This document shows positions 1 to 12,581 of a stretch of 64,000 nt of DNA, piece by piece. The notes under the pieces are model-generated. The model was given only the letters and a program-made list of their open reading frames with translations, did not search any database and was not told the DNA's origin. The translations under genes and the position numbers were made by a program. How positions within the stretch are numbered: position 1 is the first letter of the stretch; each line of letters starts with the position of its first letter. Source of the stretch: Straminergon stramineum (Eukaryota > Streptophyta > Bryopsida > Hypnales > Calliergonaceae); the NCBI GenBank assembly GCA_963920665.1, contig OY987266.1:9367001-9431000 (forward strand), written 5' to 3'.

Positions 1-127
1 CCTTCACGTTTAGTTAACTACCAGGTTTGCATAATGGCAATTGTGGAATTTAAAAAAATATTCTATCTGCGGAATTATTTGAGAGTGAATCCTGGGACAG
101 CTGATTAAGAGTTGGTGAGGTTTTGCA

Positions 128-3100
128 ATGCAGGAAAACATACCAATTAGGACGATTTTATTTTTGGCATTTCAGAGCTTTGGGGTGGTCTATGGTGAGC
201 TGAGCACTTCACCTCTGTACGTGCTTCGGAGCACCTTTTCAGGCAGGCTAAGTTTGCACGAAAGTGACGACGAGATATTGGGCGTCTTGTCCTTTATCTT
301 GTATACGCTGACAATCATTCCCCTCATCAAATATGTGTTCATTGTATTGGGTGCTAGCGACAATGGCGAAGGTGCACAATTCCTATATATTTTCCATTTT
401 CACCTGATTGCATTGCATTTGTATCTGATTGACTTTGGATGATAGGTGCAGCTTCACGAAGGCACTGCTTTAAGAATTTGGAGGATGCAATGAGGTCATA
501 ACTGTGTACCCTAAACGTGATGTGCCTGAACAGGAGGAACATTTGCTCTCTACTCTCTTTTATGCCGACATGCCAAGCTCAGCTTATTGCCCAATCAACA
601 AGATGCTGATTTACAGCTGTCTACTTATAATGTGGAGATTCGACAACAGAAAACGGGTGGATTGAGGGTGAAGAATTTTTTTGAAAAGTTCGAATGGGCT
701 CGAAAGGGTCTCCTTGTAGTGGTCTTACTTGGGACCTGCATGGTCATAGCGGACGGTGTTTTTACACCCGCCATGTCTGGTGCGCTGCATCCTCTACGCT
801 TGCCCATTTCTGGGCCGCTTCCCGTATGTCTTTGAAATGCCCGCAAGTCATCTGTATTTTCTAATTGATGATTTCACTTTTGCTGCAGTGTTATCAGCTG
901 TTGCAGGTATCAAAGTCGCAGTACCGAATCTTTCGGAGGGTAAGTAACAACACTCGTGCTGCTCTCTCCTTATCTTCCCCTCACGAATCATGTTATAAGG
1001 TTCAAATTCGGCGATTGATGTGTGCCTAACTAAATAGGGTGAGTTATTTGGACAGGAGTAGTTACAGGCGTGTCATGCGGCATTCTAGCGGGCTTATTCT
1101 CACTTCAACATCGTGGCACCCGCCGAGTCGCTTTCTTATTTGCACCAATTGTGCTTTTGTGGCTTTTCTGCATCTCCAGCATTGGGGTATACAACATAGT
1201 AGTTTATAATCCACGGGGAATCTGGTCTGCATTCAATCCAGTGTACATGTACAAGTTCCTAAAACTCGCTGGGAAAGATGGTTGGGTATCCCTCGGTAGT
1301 GTCGTCCTGTGCATTACAGGTAAGTGCCCCTTTTTCTGCTTATTTGTGATAGGTTTTTCTTGCTAGTACTCAAATCTATGACAAATTGTACTACACAATT
1401 TATTCCCTTAGTAAAAAAACCGGGCAAACAGAACTCATTATTTACTGGGTTTACTAAAAATTTAGTGAGTGTTTTAAAGTGTGCTGTTGTGAAAGACTTG
1501 TATATGCAATCATACAGAATGTGGCTTCATGTATAACAGGTTATCGTAACTATTTCTGCTGGTATATATGTTACAGGAACTGAGGCTATGTTTGCAGATC
1601 TTGGCCATTTTAATCAACTATCTATCCAGGTATTATTCTACGTCTTTCAGAAGTAGTGCAGTAATCCGTGCTGTAGTTAGTGATATGTCACTCATGTACT
1701 AAAGTTTAGCTCGATGTGTTTGAACCTTTTTTTCGAGCTCAGAACAGATGGTGCACCTGAGGGACCTGCAAATGGTGAATTAGGTGGACCTAGGAATGCC
1801 TGTGCACAAAGACCTTATCTCTACCACTGCAATTTGGTTACAGATTGCATTCGCGACAGTGGTGTATCCATCACTGATGTTGGGATATATTGGGCAAGCT
1901 GCTTATTTGACCAAGAATCGAAACGATGTGTCAGAAAGCTTCTACAAGTCGATTCCAAGTAACCTCAACTCATATCATTCGTTACATTTGTATGATTGAG
2001 TTCATGCAACGTACTGGTTGGCAAACATTGGCCTGTGGAAAGTCTGCAAATCATTTCATTCTGGGATACTTACTAGTGAAGATTTCATATGTTGATGAAG
2101 CACACTACAGGAAAAATTGTATATTTAGTATAAAAATGGGCGCGAGAGTCTTCCCTGTTGTCCGACAGTGGCCATTTGGATTGACAAGGTTATTTTTATG
2201 TCAATGTGCAGAGCCTTTCTTCTGGCCTGTTCTGGTGATCGCATCACTGGCAGCTGTAGTGGGTAGCCAAGCTGTCATTTCAGCGACTTTTTCAATCATC
2301 AAGCAATGCGTATCGCTCTGCTGTTTTCCAAGAGTCAAAGTAATCCATACATCAGAGAGAATCCATGGCCAGATATACATACCTGAAATCAACTGGCTCC
2401 TGTTCGTGTTGTGTATGGCTGTAACAATTGGCTTTCGGAATACAATCTCTATTGGAAATGCATATGGTATGTACATGCTTTCTAAAGTTCCACCAGACAT
2501 ATCCTTAGAACTACTATTTCACTGCAATACCAGTGTTGTTGGTTGGTCATTTACGAAAACCTGTAACTATTGAATAGAATACTAGGTAACTGGGTTGAGT
2601 AGCTGAACTTTTGAGTTGCATGTCTGGGTTGAGTGAGTTACAGCTTGGGGATGATTTAATTCCGTAATAAAACTACGGTATCTATCCCTGAAACGCTTTT
2701 TTTCTTCATTTCTAATTATTTTGTCAAGGAGCCAACAAGTTGATTTCGTTGCAGGTCTTGCAGTAATAACAGTAATGCTTGTGACAACATTTCTCATGGC
2801 TTTGGTAATATTGATCGTGCGGGGACGACAGCTAATTGAAGCTCTGGGTTTCCTACTAATATTTGGGTCTATTGAGGCACTCTTCATCTCTGCCTCTTTC
2901 ATGAAATTTCCACAAGGAGGATGGGTTCCGTTGGTGTTAACTTCACTTTTCATGATCGTCATGTTCATATGGAATTATGGGACTTCCAAAAAATACGAGG
3001 CCATGGACAGCAGAATCAAGTGGGAATTGATGGTGTCCTTGAACGCGCTTGATGAAAACGTTCTTGTCCCCGGTATTGGCCTTTACTACACAGAATTGGC

Positions 3101-4459
3101 AACGGACGGTGTTCCGCTAATTTTCTCTAATTTTCACACTCATATGCGAGCGTTTCACACGTTTGTAGTACTGGTCACTATAAAATCTGTTCCAGTGCCT
3201 TACATACCTCCAAACGAGCGCAATCTCTTCTCACGAATTGGTCCTAAGCGCTATCGACTGTTCAGGTAACTTTAAACCGTTAACTCCAGACTGATGCAAG
3301 TTTTCTGGAAAACTGTGGTTTGAAAATTCAGTTGGACAGAGTGTTACTTTTGAAGTAATTTATATAGCTCATCCTTGTTGGATTCTGTCCCGCGAACGGA
3401 TATGGTAACTCTTTGTTGATACCCTTCTATGAAGTCCTCTCAAAATGCTTCAATATGAATTGTTTTGAAATTTCGTTTCTGTTAATCTATCGGTTTTACT
3501 GGCAGGTGCACTGTTCGCTATGGATACAAAGACATACACAAAGCCGATGTGAGGTTTGAGGAGATGCTCTTAGCAGATCTACGTGTCTTCATCTTGACAG
3601 AAGACGATGAAGAAGTATTCAATGCCGAGGGTGAGGCCAATGCGGAATTGAGACCATTAATACCAACCATTCTCTCAAGGAGCTCAGTTCTTCCTGTGGA
3701 AAATGACTCGAATATTGAAATGAGGGATTTGAAGGGGGAAAAAACTCTTGTTGAAGTCTCTGAGGTATCGTCTTCTATTTTCCTTCGTTCTGATGGTTGT
3801 GGGAAGTGTAACTCACATCTTTGTTGGTTTCAAACTATGATAGTGTCTCATTCCTGAGCACATAAAATGGACCAAATAGCATCCTTTTCATCTTACAACA
3901 GGAAAAGAGGATCCAAAATGAACGGGTTAATGAGAGGATTCTCACATTGCAAGTATTGCGGGAATGTTCCACTACGACTACCCGCAATTGCATTCGACTT
4001 GATGATTTTCAACTTTTGATCTGAAAACATACTAATCCACAAAAGTTTATATATTTACGTGAAAACTGGAGTTTCCACTGCAAATCTTGGCACTGATTCA
4101 AGCATTTGTTTGTTTTGCTTATGATGATGAAGGGCACTGGTAGTCAGCAACCTGCACACGCACCTGGTATGAGGAGAGTGCGTTTCAAAACTAGTGACCT
4201 TCAAGATCAAAGTCCTTCCGAGAGACGTATGCGAAGTAAGCGAATGGAGCTCCGAAAGCTGGACGAGGAACAGAGCAAAGGCGTGGTCTACATTCTGGGT
4301 CACTCTTATGTGCAGGCATCCGCCACATCGTCAAGGGCAAAGAAATTTGCTATCAACTATGTTTACAACTTTTTGAGACGGATATCCAGGGGACCTTCGG
4401 TTGAGTTACACGTACCTCCAGCGGATACCATCGAAATCGGTGTGATCTACACTGTATAA
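128..4459 (+). CDS. KT/HAK/KUP family potassium transporter, 11 exons
   Basis: Family members move K+ across the plasma membrane or tonoplast, usually coupled to H+. I joined exons 128-371, 534-779, 889-939, 1056-1319, 1577-1629, 1844-1958, 2212-2466, 2755-3265, 3506-3764, 3902-3952 and 4133-4459. Every junction has GT/AG ends and matching phase, giving 791 residues, the usual family length. Recognisable landmarks in order are [14 protein letters not shown] (about residues 19-32), [109 protein letters not shown] and the C-terminal [10 protein letters not shown] plus [14 protein letters not shown]. About 12 membrane segments are followed by a long cytosolic tail. Two oddities: the signature has Glu where the family has Asp, and the N-terminus is only a few residues long. 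The true start may be in an upstream exon outside the window, since AG at 132-133 could be a splice acceptor. The gene converges with the next gene. Confidence 0.93.
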
Positions 4460-4705
4460 ACAGATTCCTCTGGTGTATCAAGCATGACATTTTTTTTTCC
4501 AGACAGGTCCTACTCCGGCTACGTAAATTATTGCGTGAAACCAACTCCGGTTACATCAGTGTTTAAAGCAAATTACTCTCATCGAGGAAGACGGAGGGAA
4601 GAGGTTTCCCCAACCCCAACCCCAACCGGTATAAATTATAATTTATTTATTTCGGCATTGGATACGGGACTCAGGATTCAGTTACCCCAGCTATCACAGA
4701 TCAAC

Positions 4706-4748
<43 letters not shown>

Positions 4749-5240
4749 TATTATCTGCTACAGAAACATCTGCATAGATTTTTATTTACAAAAGCTTCAA
4801 AGCATTTACTGTAATTTACGTAGCTCTTTTGTCGTTCAATCTGAAACCAAACAAGTGGAACCATTCCTGTTTTCTCCCATGCGACCGGTTCTATCACCGT
4901 TCATTGGGTACTATGATTGTACCCTATTTTGCGAGTGATTTGGCAATATTGGGCAAATCCTTGTAATGAGATCAGGCAATCATATACGGTAGCTAGAAAA
5001 AGCGGTTTCGCCAGTTTGTGTAGAAGGAGACCGTACCACTACAGAAAAAACAAAAGAAATTCGGCCAATGCTCATAATGTGGTCTATGGTATAAGAGCAT
5101 GGTCCAAATTCATAATACACTCAATGCTCTCTAATTGCATTCTGCAATTGAACATTCTTTAAATGTTTTCCTATCATGATTGACAAAAGTGAGTGGTTTT
5201 ACCCCTCTCTATGAACTTACACAAATAAGGGCATGTGGGT
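4460..5240. other. 3' flank of the transporter gene; no gene seen
   Basis: This stretch lies between the transporter stop codon and the 105-bp repeat block. Its first part is probably the transporter 3' UTR. It contains a CTTT microsatellite. Open frames are short and resemble no family. Confidence 0.6.
4706..4749. repeat. (CTTT)n microsatellite
   Basis: About ten perfect CTTT units lie roughly 250 bp downstream of the transporter stop codon. This is a simple repeat, probably in or just past the 3' UTR. Confidence 0.97.
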
Positions 5241-5250
5241 AGTTGAGTCT

Positions 5251-5560
5251 GAAAACCATAAGTAACTCCACCAAGGTCCAAAAAATATGAAACAACTTTG
5301 GTGAGAAGAATGTTCCTCTTGCGAGGCAAATTGTGGTGACGGAGCATCCCATTGAAAACCGTAATTAATGTCCACCAAGGTCCAAAATATATGGAACAAG
5401 TTGGGTTAGAAGTATATTCCTCTTGCCTTGCAAAGCAAATTCTGAGGGGAAGAGCATCCCATTGAAAACCGTCACTAATTCCACCAAGGTCCAAAAAAAT
5501 ATGAAACAAGTTGGGTTCGAAGCATATTCCTTTTGCAAATTTTGAGGGGAAGAGCTCACC
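5251..5560. repeat. Three degenerate tandem copies of a ~105-bp unit
   Basis: Units start near 5251, 5354 and 5464, each opening with GAAAACC. Each then carries CCACCAAGGTCCAAAA, GAAACAA(C/G)TT, a TTCCTCTTG or TTCCTTTTG block and, in the later units, GAGGGGAAGAGC. Spacing is 103 and 110 bp. The core (TTCCAccAAGGTCCAAAAA..GAAACAACTTGG) recurs in diverged form near 56100, 58960 and 62790, so these units derive from a dispersed repeat family. Confidence 0.85.
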
Positions 5561-5837
5561 AAAAGGGGATCACAGCGCTTAGCAGGTCGCTTAACGTACA
5601 CCCACTCTAGATAGCCAGTGCAAACTGAGCGCCTCCTCAGCGAAGTAGGCAATGACTGCAGACGAGTTGAATCAAATAGAGTGATAGTACAATATTGATT
5701 CGAATAATGAAAGGATATCGATGACTGTTTGCTCAATAACCTATAGACCTTGTTGCAAATGATCATTCCTCTCGTCACTTCTTGGTTCACTTGCAGACAT
5801 GAATAAATTCTGTAATTGGAAACTCTCCTACCGCATT

Positions 5838-8800
5838 CTACTTTGGGGCTGTTCTGGCTTTGGCAGTCCTCAGATAATTCTTGAGAGCATACAGTCTTGA
5901 GTCAATGTCCCGAACTTCCTGGTCATCATCGTAGGGTCTCTCCAGCATGACATCAAACCTTCCTGTTGCATACAACCATGCATCATAAAGATGATTACAA
6001 GATGATCACAAACTCACGAGGTATATAATACATGGATACTGAAACATGTTACTTAGCGTCTATTAAGCTAATTGTAAAAATTTCACCACTCCAATAATGC
6101 TACCCACGCTACATGTCAACCAAACTCTTGATTGGATGATAATGAACAGTGAAGCCAATAGATAGGGTTTTCAGTAGGGTTGGTAACACTCTTAGGTGAC
6201 CTATAACTAATAGCATGGAGTAGTCTTCCTTCTGTAGAATAATAAATGAAAGATGAAAAATGAAAGCTGGGTATGTCAATTTTCTCACCTGACTTGTCTA
6301 TGGAGGATGAATCACCGTGAAAGTCCTTCAAACTACCACTTGTGCCACGCGACTCAGAACAATTAATGTCAAAACCTTCCATCCTTGCATATCTTCAAAT
6401 ATGATTGAACAATTAGTCTCAGTCCCACGTCCCTTATATATGACGTCTATTTGATTCGTATGGGTAAACTTAACTGATAGAGAAATATCTTCACGTGAAA
6501 TCACAAAATGACAGCAATCAACAAGACTTACTTGTGGAGTTTTGCTTTTACGTCTCTCAAAACGGTGCCTGGAGAGCTGGCCCTTGAACCACGCCTTGAA
6601 CCAAGGTGTTCCACTCCCTGCAAACAACCATTTTGCGGTTGACAGAGGAATGCATTCGGTGTTTCACAGAGACTATGTCTAGAGTTAACGATTAGAGATT
6701 ACATTGGCATCATGTTAGTCGTTGAGACCCAAAGGGTATACATTGAAGTAGGTGGTTACCGACATTTTCAATTGTACCCTCTACATAGTACAAACTTGTC
6801 AATTATCTACTGAACTGGGAAAAATTATCAGATTTTCTTACAGGCTCACGCTCATCATCGGTAGTGAAGCATCGCGGAGTTGATGCCGAACCCGACCCCT
6901 TATTGACAAGTCCTCGCATTGGCTGGAGTCCAATATCCCTATTCCTGCAAAGGTTCTGAACGCAATAAGCAAGAAATCTTAAGAAGATTAACGCAAAAAC
7001 ATAATTCATAAGTAAATACGTTCCTGGAATAAACATTACCTAACAGGCGAAGGACTGATGTTCTCTCGCGCATAACGGTAGATCTCCCGAGATGTTTTAC
7101 TCTTTCCTGATTTCGAGCTCGTCTGAGTCTGGGGCACCAATTTTAACGAATCAGAACGGCACCTGAAAGGATAGTTAAGCTCAACAAGGATAAAACACGC
7201 TAAAATCTGATATTTGACACTTAGAATTAAAGAAAGACTGAAGTACCTCAATAGGAGATGCAGTTCTGTTTGAGGCACTCAATGGCTGAACACCATGGCG
7301 AGCACTCTTTGGCAACACCAAGCGTTGTCTCCCAATTCCAGAAATCTCTCTGCTCACAAGTATGAATATTCCTTCTTAGTTATCAGAAAATTTACATAGT
7401 TTTATAAGCTAATCTGAGAGACTGATTCTCACATTAACGTTGCATCCACGAGGTTTGATAAAAGGCATATGCTATGACATCACAACTGACAAGAGAGGGA
7501 ATATGAAACACAATTGTCAAGGGACACCTCTAGATACTCACCTGGCATATGGATCTTCTGACCTTGCTGACGATGGCCTGGAATAAATTTCACGAATGGG
7601 TCTCCGCTCCCCAGGAGAACGTCCTCTGACATTGATACTCCCCTCTCGAGACTGAGTGCGGGAGTTTCTAAAAGAAGGGCAAGAGGATGGTCGGGAGGAC
7701 GGTCGGGAACCTGCAAAATTAATCATAATCATACGGAGTAAAATATAGGGTGTTACCACACTATAAAGAGGTAGGCAGTAATGACTAATGCCGGATCTAG
7801 TGCACACGGCATGAATGATAAACAAAGTTCTTCCTTCTTCCCCATTTCATGTGCTTCCAAACAATAGTGCCCAGAAGAACACTTGGTTCTTCATTGCCAA
7901 GTCATCATTCATGTGGCACATTGCATGCCTAAAGCATGAAAAAAAAAAAAAAAAGAACTAAATCTCTTTTGCCAATCCTCTATTAAGGTAGCTACTTGCT
8001 CAAATAGATCGGTGACATGCTTCCTCTAGTTTCTCTCTAGTGTAATAAACCTCTCAATCGTGAAGTTGATTCCCGGTTCCACATGTTGTGATTAATATGC
8101 AGTTGTCAACTAAGTCCGTGGGAAGTTGGGGTGAGGGCACATTCTTGAAAATACCGTCAATATTTCCATGACTGCATGTCAATGATTGGGCAGACTGAAG
8201 GTTTTGCTTACCAGGGGGAGTTTTCGGCCGTTTTCCTGTCGGCGTAGCTGTACGAGTTGACATAGGAGATGGTCTTCGGTATCCATTAGGAATTCCACCA
8301 CCCGCTCTGGTCGATGGCACTGGAAAGGGGTCCCTGAAAGACCATTGAAATCTTTAAACGCTGACATCTTCCTTGAAAGGGAATCGCCATGTTGCACTTT
8401 CTAGGAGTGCAGAGCATTGAAGGTTCCCTCTATGAAGAAAAGCTAATCGCAAGGCAAAATTTAATAAAACTACACACTAAGTCGGTGACTTGTCAAAAAT
8501 GAACCTGGGTCTTGTGCGAGATGGAGGCAGATCTCTGGACCCTTGAATCTTCAATCTGCAGATAAGATTACAAAACATGGACAGCGTATATATATTAACC
8601 ACCGATGACCTGAAATATTACATAAACTTAGCTACGTCGACAGTCATGCGCTGTCCTTAAATAGCAAAGAATATTAACAAAGTCCAGATTATTCAGCGCT
8701 CATGTTGAAGAACTTGTACCTCCTTTTCAAAATGTCAAGTTCACTTTCTGACTCTCGTACCTTCACCCGTAACTTTTTCTCTGAATCTCGTAGATTCCTT

Positions 8801-11624
8801 ACCTGGGCAACCAACGTTCCTGGGAACTCAGAATATTTCTTCCACTTGGCACTGAGTTGAAATGGATGCGACAAAAAAATTTCTTCTATGGAACCAAGAG
8901 AGAGTATTATGACCACATGCATGTCAAATTTGCGTAAATCTCTGCGTAACACCTCATTTCGAAGATTTGTAAAGCCGACAGATCATGCATCCAATGCCAT
9001 TACCTGTTCAGTAAGGGCGGTATTGTCTCTTGCTAACCGAGCGACCGCTTTCCGATGCACGTTGCGCTCACTTCGTACGTCCTCCTACACCTCCACAGAA
9101 CAGTAACATCACAGAAGAATTCATATTGACTCACTAAAACTGGCTCAACATGATTCGGGAAGCAGACACTAAATAAGAATTTTTATCAGAACATGAAGGA
9201 AAAAATTTCGGTTAGGACAGGCACATCATCAAAATGATGGCGTAATACCTACACGTCCTCACAGTCGGTGAAAATTAACTAACCTTGATCATCTTGGGGC
9301 TTAGCAGCTCCAAAGAGCAGCCAGTACTTTCAGTACGAACGCACAGAGAGATAACTGACCTGTGAAAAGCATAAACACAAAATGACAATGTGTGTAATTC
9401 AAACAAAATGCCGATAACCCTCCATTCTAGCGCAAGTCATACTACTCAAGAATGAACAAGCTTATTCCCTTCATTGCAAGTGCTGAGAAGATAGTAAGGT
9501 CTGCAGGTTTCTAACCTGTATCTGATCCAGCCTTGCGCGCAACATTTGTGTTTCCTTTTTCGCGTCTTTCTGCAGTCGATACCTCTCTTTGAGTACGATG
9601 AACCCAACTCATTATCGTCAATGAATGAAAGCATATAATATCACGATGGTGTAACAAACGTCTATTTAGAAAGCGAGTTCCGTAATATCCTCTAGTTTTC
9701 CTGACGACGGTTCAATATTTTTTATCCTTCAAAAATGCGATAAACCGACCAACCTTAGCTTCGATTCTGGAAAATAGGAGATCGCACTTCTTTTGAGTGA
9801 GGGCAAGTTCTTTCTGGAGCTTCGTTCGCTCTTCATCATCCTCTCTGCTCGAATAACAAAGAAGTAACAAACAATCCGGGAATCGTGAGAAATAAGCAAG
9901 TGTGACAACAAGAATTCTTAAACCGCATTACTTAAGGAGAGAAACAAGACCGTCCTTAAAAATTATTGGAGTGATGAAACTGATGAGCATTCCTAGGAAA
10001 TCGCAAATCAACCTTGAAATTCAAAGTGCAGGACCATTAGACATCGTCCATTATTCACCGATGTACCTTCGGTCGGTTTGCGTGCCATAGCCGAACATCC
10101 TGTATGAGTCCTCCATGCAAGAAAGCTGCAAGGAAGACACCAAGGAAGACACTTAGGAAATTTGATATGGCACCTGCAGATTTTCAAGATAAAACACTAC
10201 AGCAGAAATCCACATGTAAACAATACATAGCTTCACCTGAGCTGTGAGCAGAGAATTTTCCTCCCTAAGCCTCCTAATCTCAGCACAGTCAGGATCGGTG
10301 CGAATGGAATCATCGTCATCAAGCAATACATGACGATTCTGGTCCATCCTCTTTTGTAGCTGAGCCTTAACTTCTTCCATCTCATCCCGCAGACGACGAA
10401 TGGTGCGTTTCAGTGCCTCTGGCTCGGGATTATCCTCGTGCAATAGAGGCAGGGGGTAATGAACTCTGCATAAAAGAAATCGAAAATTGATCGACTCAGT
10501 ACCGAAATGGTCAAAAGAAAGAATCATTTGAAAGCTATTATTAAGCGTCAAGGAAGGTACCAAATATACCAAAGAAAGAACCATATCCTACATTTAACAA
10601 TGGTAAAGATGCGATTTGCAAGTTATAACATTTGGCTATGAGCTTGCAAAGTGTACTTCCTATTTTCACTCTTGGGACTGATTGTGAATCCTACACCATT
10701 ATGGCAAGCAAAGATATCGCAATTTAGATTAAGAATACAGAAATGAAGGTAACCTATCAAACTCCCCAGTGTAGGTGAGGATGAGATATCGTTTATTACT
10801 TGTCGCGCTTCGAAGGGCCTGGCATCCCATATCACGCAACTTCCTGCTTCATATCCCCAGAAGCTCGTCTCAGTTGGACAAAACCGAGCTGAATACGGAC
10901 AACTTAAAAGCAATATGGAAAGAAGGGTCCTTCCACTACATTTCATGACAATGGCGTGGAATTGCAAGCGCATGTTTCAGATCTAATGAGCTGAAATTAT
11001 TGTTCTCAAGAAATGCACCAAAGAGGAATAATGATAAGAGTAATAATCCTTGTTTTGGGTATTTCAACCCAATCCAATCTCTTCAGGACATTATAAATAG
11101 AGAATCATTTGGCTTCCACAACGAGAAAGTGGGTACTTCGTTTCATTCTCTCATCATCAGTTCTCAGTACATTTGCAACTCTTAAGATGAAATGTCTCAC
11201 CTATTCTTCAGCAGTTCAAAGTCTTGGTAAGTTAACAGGTCCACAAACACGGAGTCTGATTCCTGTAATATAGCAGACCGGAGCATCTTCACGAACACAG
11301 AGAATTTCTTAAAGTTTCCTGTCTTTTGAGTGATCTCTTCGATGTCTGCACAACCGCAGGCCACAATTATACAACAACCAATCTGCTCATGATTCTGTAT
11401 TGAAAGTGGATTCACAATAATGGAGAATAACGAATTCTTACAAGGGTTTGAGTTGAGAACTTACATCTCGCCGTGAAGTCCCCACGCCACCGAGAACCAT
11501 CGGATTTGTGCTCCGCCTCCACACACAGAGTATCTCCCGGAGCCAAAGACACGGTCAGCAAATACTGAACATTTTGAAATACAAGCTCCACCACCTGCTC
11601 GAACTCCGACCCGTGGTTGCTCAT
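5838..11624 (-). CDS. CCDC61/VFL3-like basal-body (centriole) protein, 17 exons
   Basis: CCDC61 (VFL3 in Chlamydomonas) is a centriole and basal-body protein needed to position and build cilia; it has an XRCC4-like head and a coiled coil. Exons on the minus strand: 11624-11465, 11345-11201, 10843-10754, 10465-10237, 9840/9844-9754, 9584-9516, 9084-9004, 8802-8720, 8555-8505, 8333-8212, 7710-7542, 7349-7247, 7128-7040, 6944-6842, 6617-6532, 6383-6289 and 5962-5838. Phases agree throughout for about 628 residues. Head motifs are SRWRGDFTA, IEEITQKTGNFKKFSVF, DSVFVDLLTYQDFELLKNRK, NKRYLILTYTGEFDR and VHYPLPLLHE. Then come a charged coiled coil (about 145-315), a Ser/Pro/Arg-rich linker and a C-terminal helix, DIDSRLYALKNYLR, like the tail of animal CCDC61. 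The exon 5 acceptor is ambiguous (9844 needs a missed exon; 9840 joins in frame), and exon 13 could start further upstream. An earlier ATG at 11645 is also possible. Confidence 0.88.
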
Positions 11625-11645
11625 TTTGTCGACACAGGGACACAA

Positions 11646-12581
11646 TTAGGGACATATGAACACGACTATTACCTTGTCACCTCGTCTCTCCATCACCAAC
11701 TTCAAACTCCCGACTCCTGAAACCTGAACAATCCTCGAAGTGACTCTGACTGTCCCCTCGCCTATAAACTTTGCCTGACTACCCATCTCCATGTGAAACT
11801 ATCAACAACATCAAGAGTACTCTTCCTCGCTAGAGAATTCCTCATTTTCCCTCTAATAGTCCTCAATCACAATAGATTGAAACCACTTCTGCACCTAGCA
11901 GCTGCAGAACCTGCACTCAAAAGCAGCCTTGTCACAAACAGAGAAGCCAGCACTAGGGATTCCCATGACTTTCACTGCGCAAAGCGAAAGCCTTCAAGAA
12001 AAAAAAGTTCATCATAGCAATGGCAAGAAAATGGAGTCCCAGCCAGAAAAAACCTCGTTCACACTGAGCCAAGAAAAGTCAGTGTTCGAAACGTTGGGTA
12101 AACAGCCTTGTACCGTAGTAACTTACCAACTGCAGCAGGTTATATAACTTCGTGTGCATTCAGTTGAAATTGTTGAGATGATAACTCACTCAATTGACAT
12201 AGCACTTCTCTCAACAGAAACTTACTAGAAATACAACGTCATCGTAATGTATAATAGTATATTCATGAATATGGAACATTTGAACTGTACAGGGGATATC
12301 TAATGAAGATGAATCTGGGAAGACTCAAAACAGTAGGATACATAGTGTGGCCACGTGCTTCTCTGACTTCTCAACAAATGAAGGTTGCAGTCAAACTAGG
12401 TAAATGGACCTCGGAAGGATTGTTCTTCAAAAAGGATAAATACAGAGAGCGGGCTTCTCTTATGGTACGCATCTGGCCTATCCTATTCGAAAATTGGGAT
12501 CAATAGTTATGAGCGGTTAACTCAGAAACCGCTGAAACGGGAAACTCTCAAAAAAAACTAGTCAGTAATCTAAAAACACTA
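11646..12581. other. Gap between the CCDC61-like and PLAC8 genes
   Basis: It holds the presumed promoter and leader of the CCDC61-like gene and the 3' end of the PLAC8 gene, both on the minus strand. Short open frames (for example near 12303-12506) have no recognisable domains. I see no repeat or RNA gene. Confidence 0.5.

Noticed and set aside
5365..5790. 141-residue minus-strand frame containing repeated FFGPWW-like stretches
   Set aside because: The peptide repeats are only the translation of the 105-bp DNA tandem repeat; the frame shifts between units.
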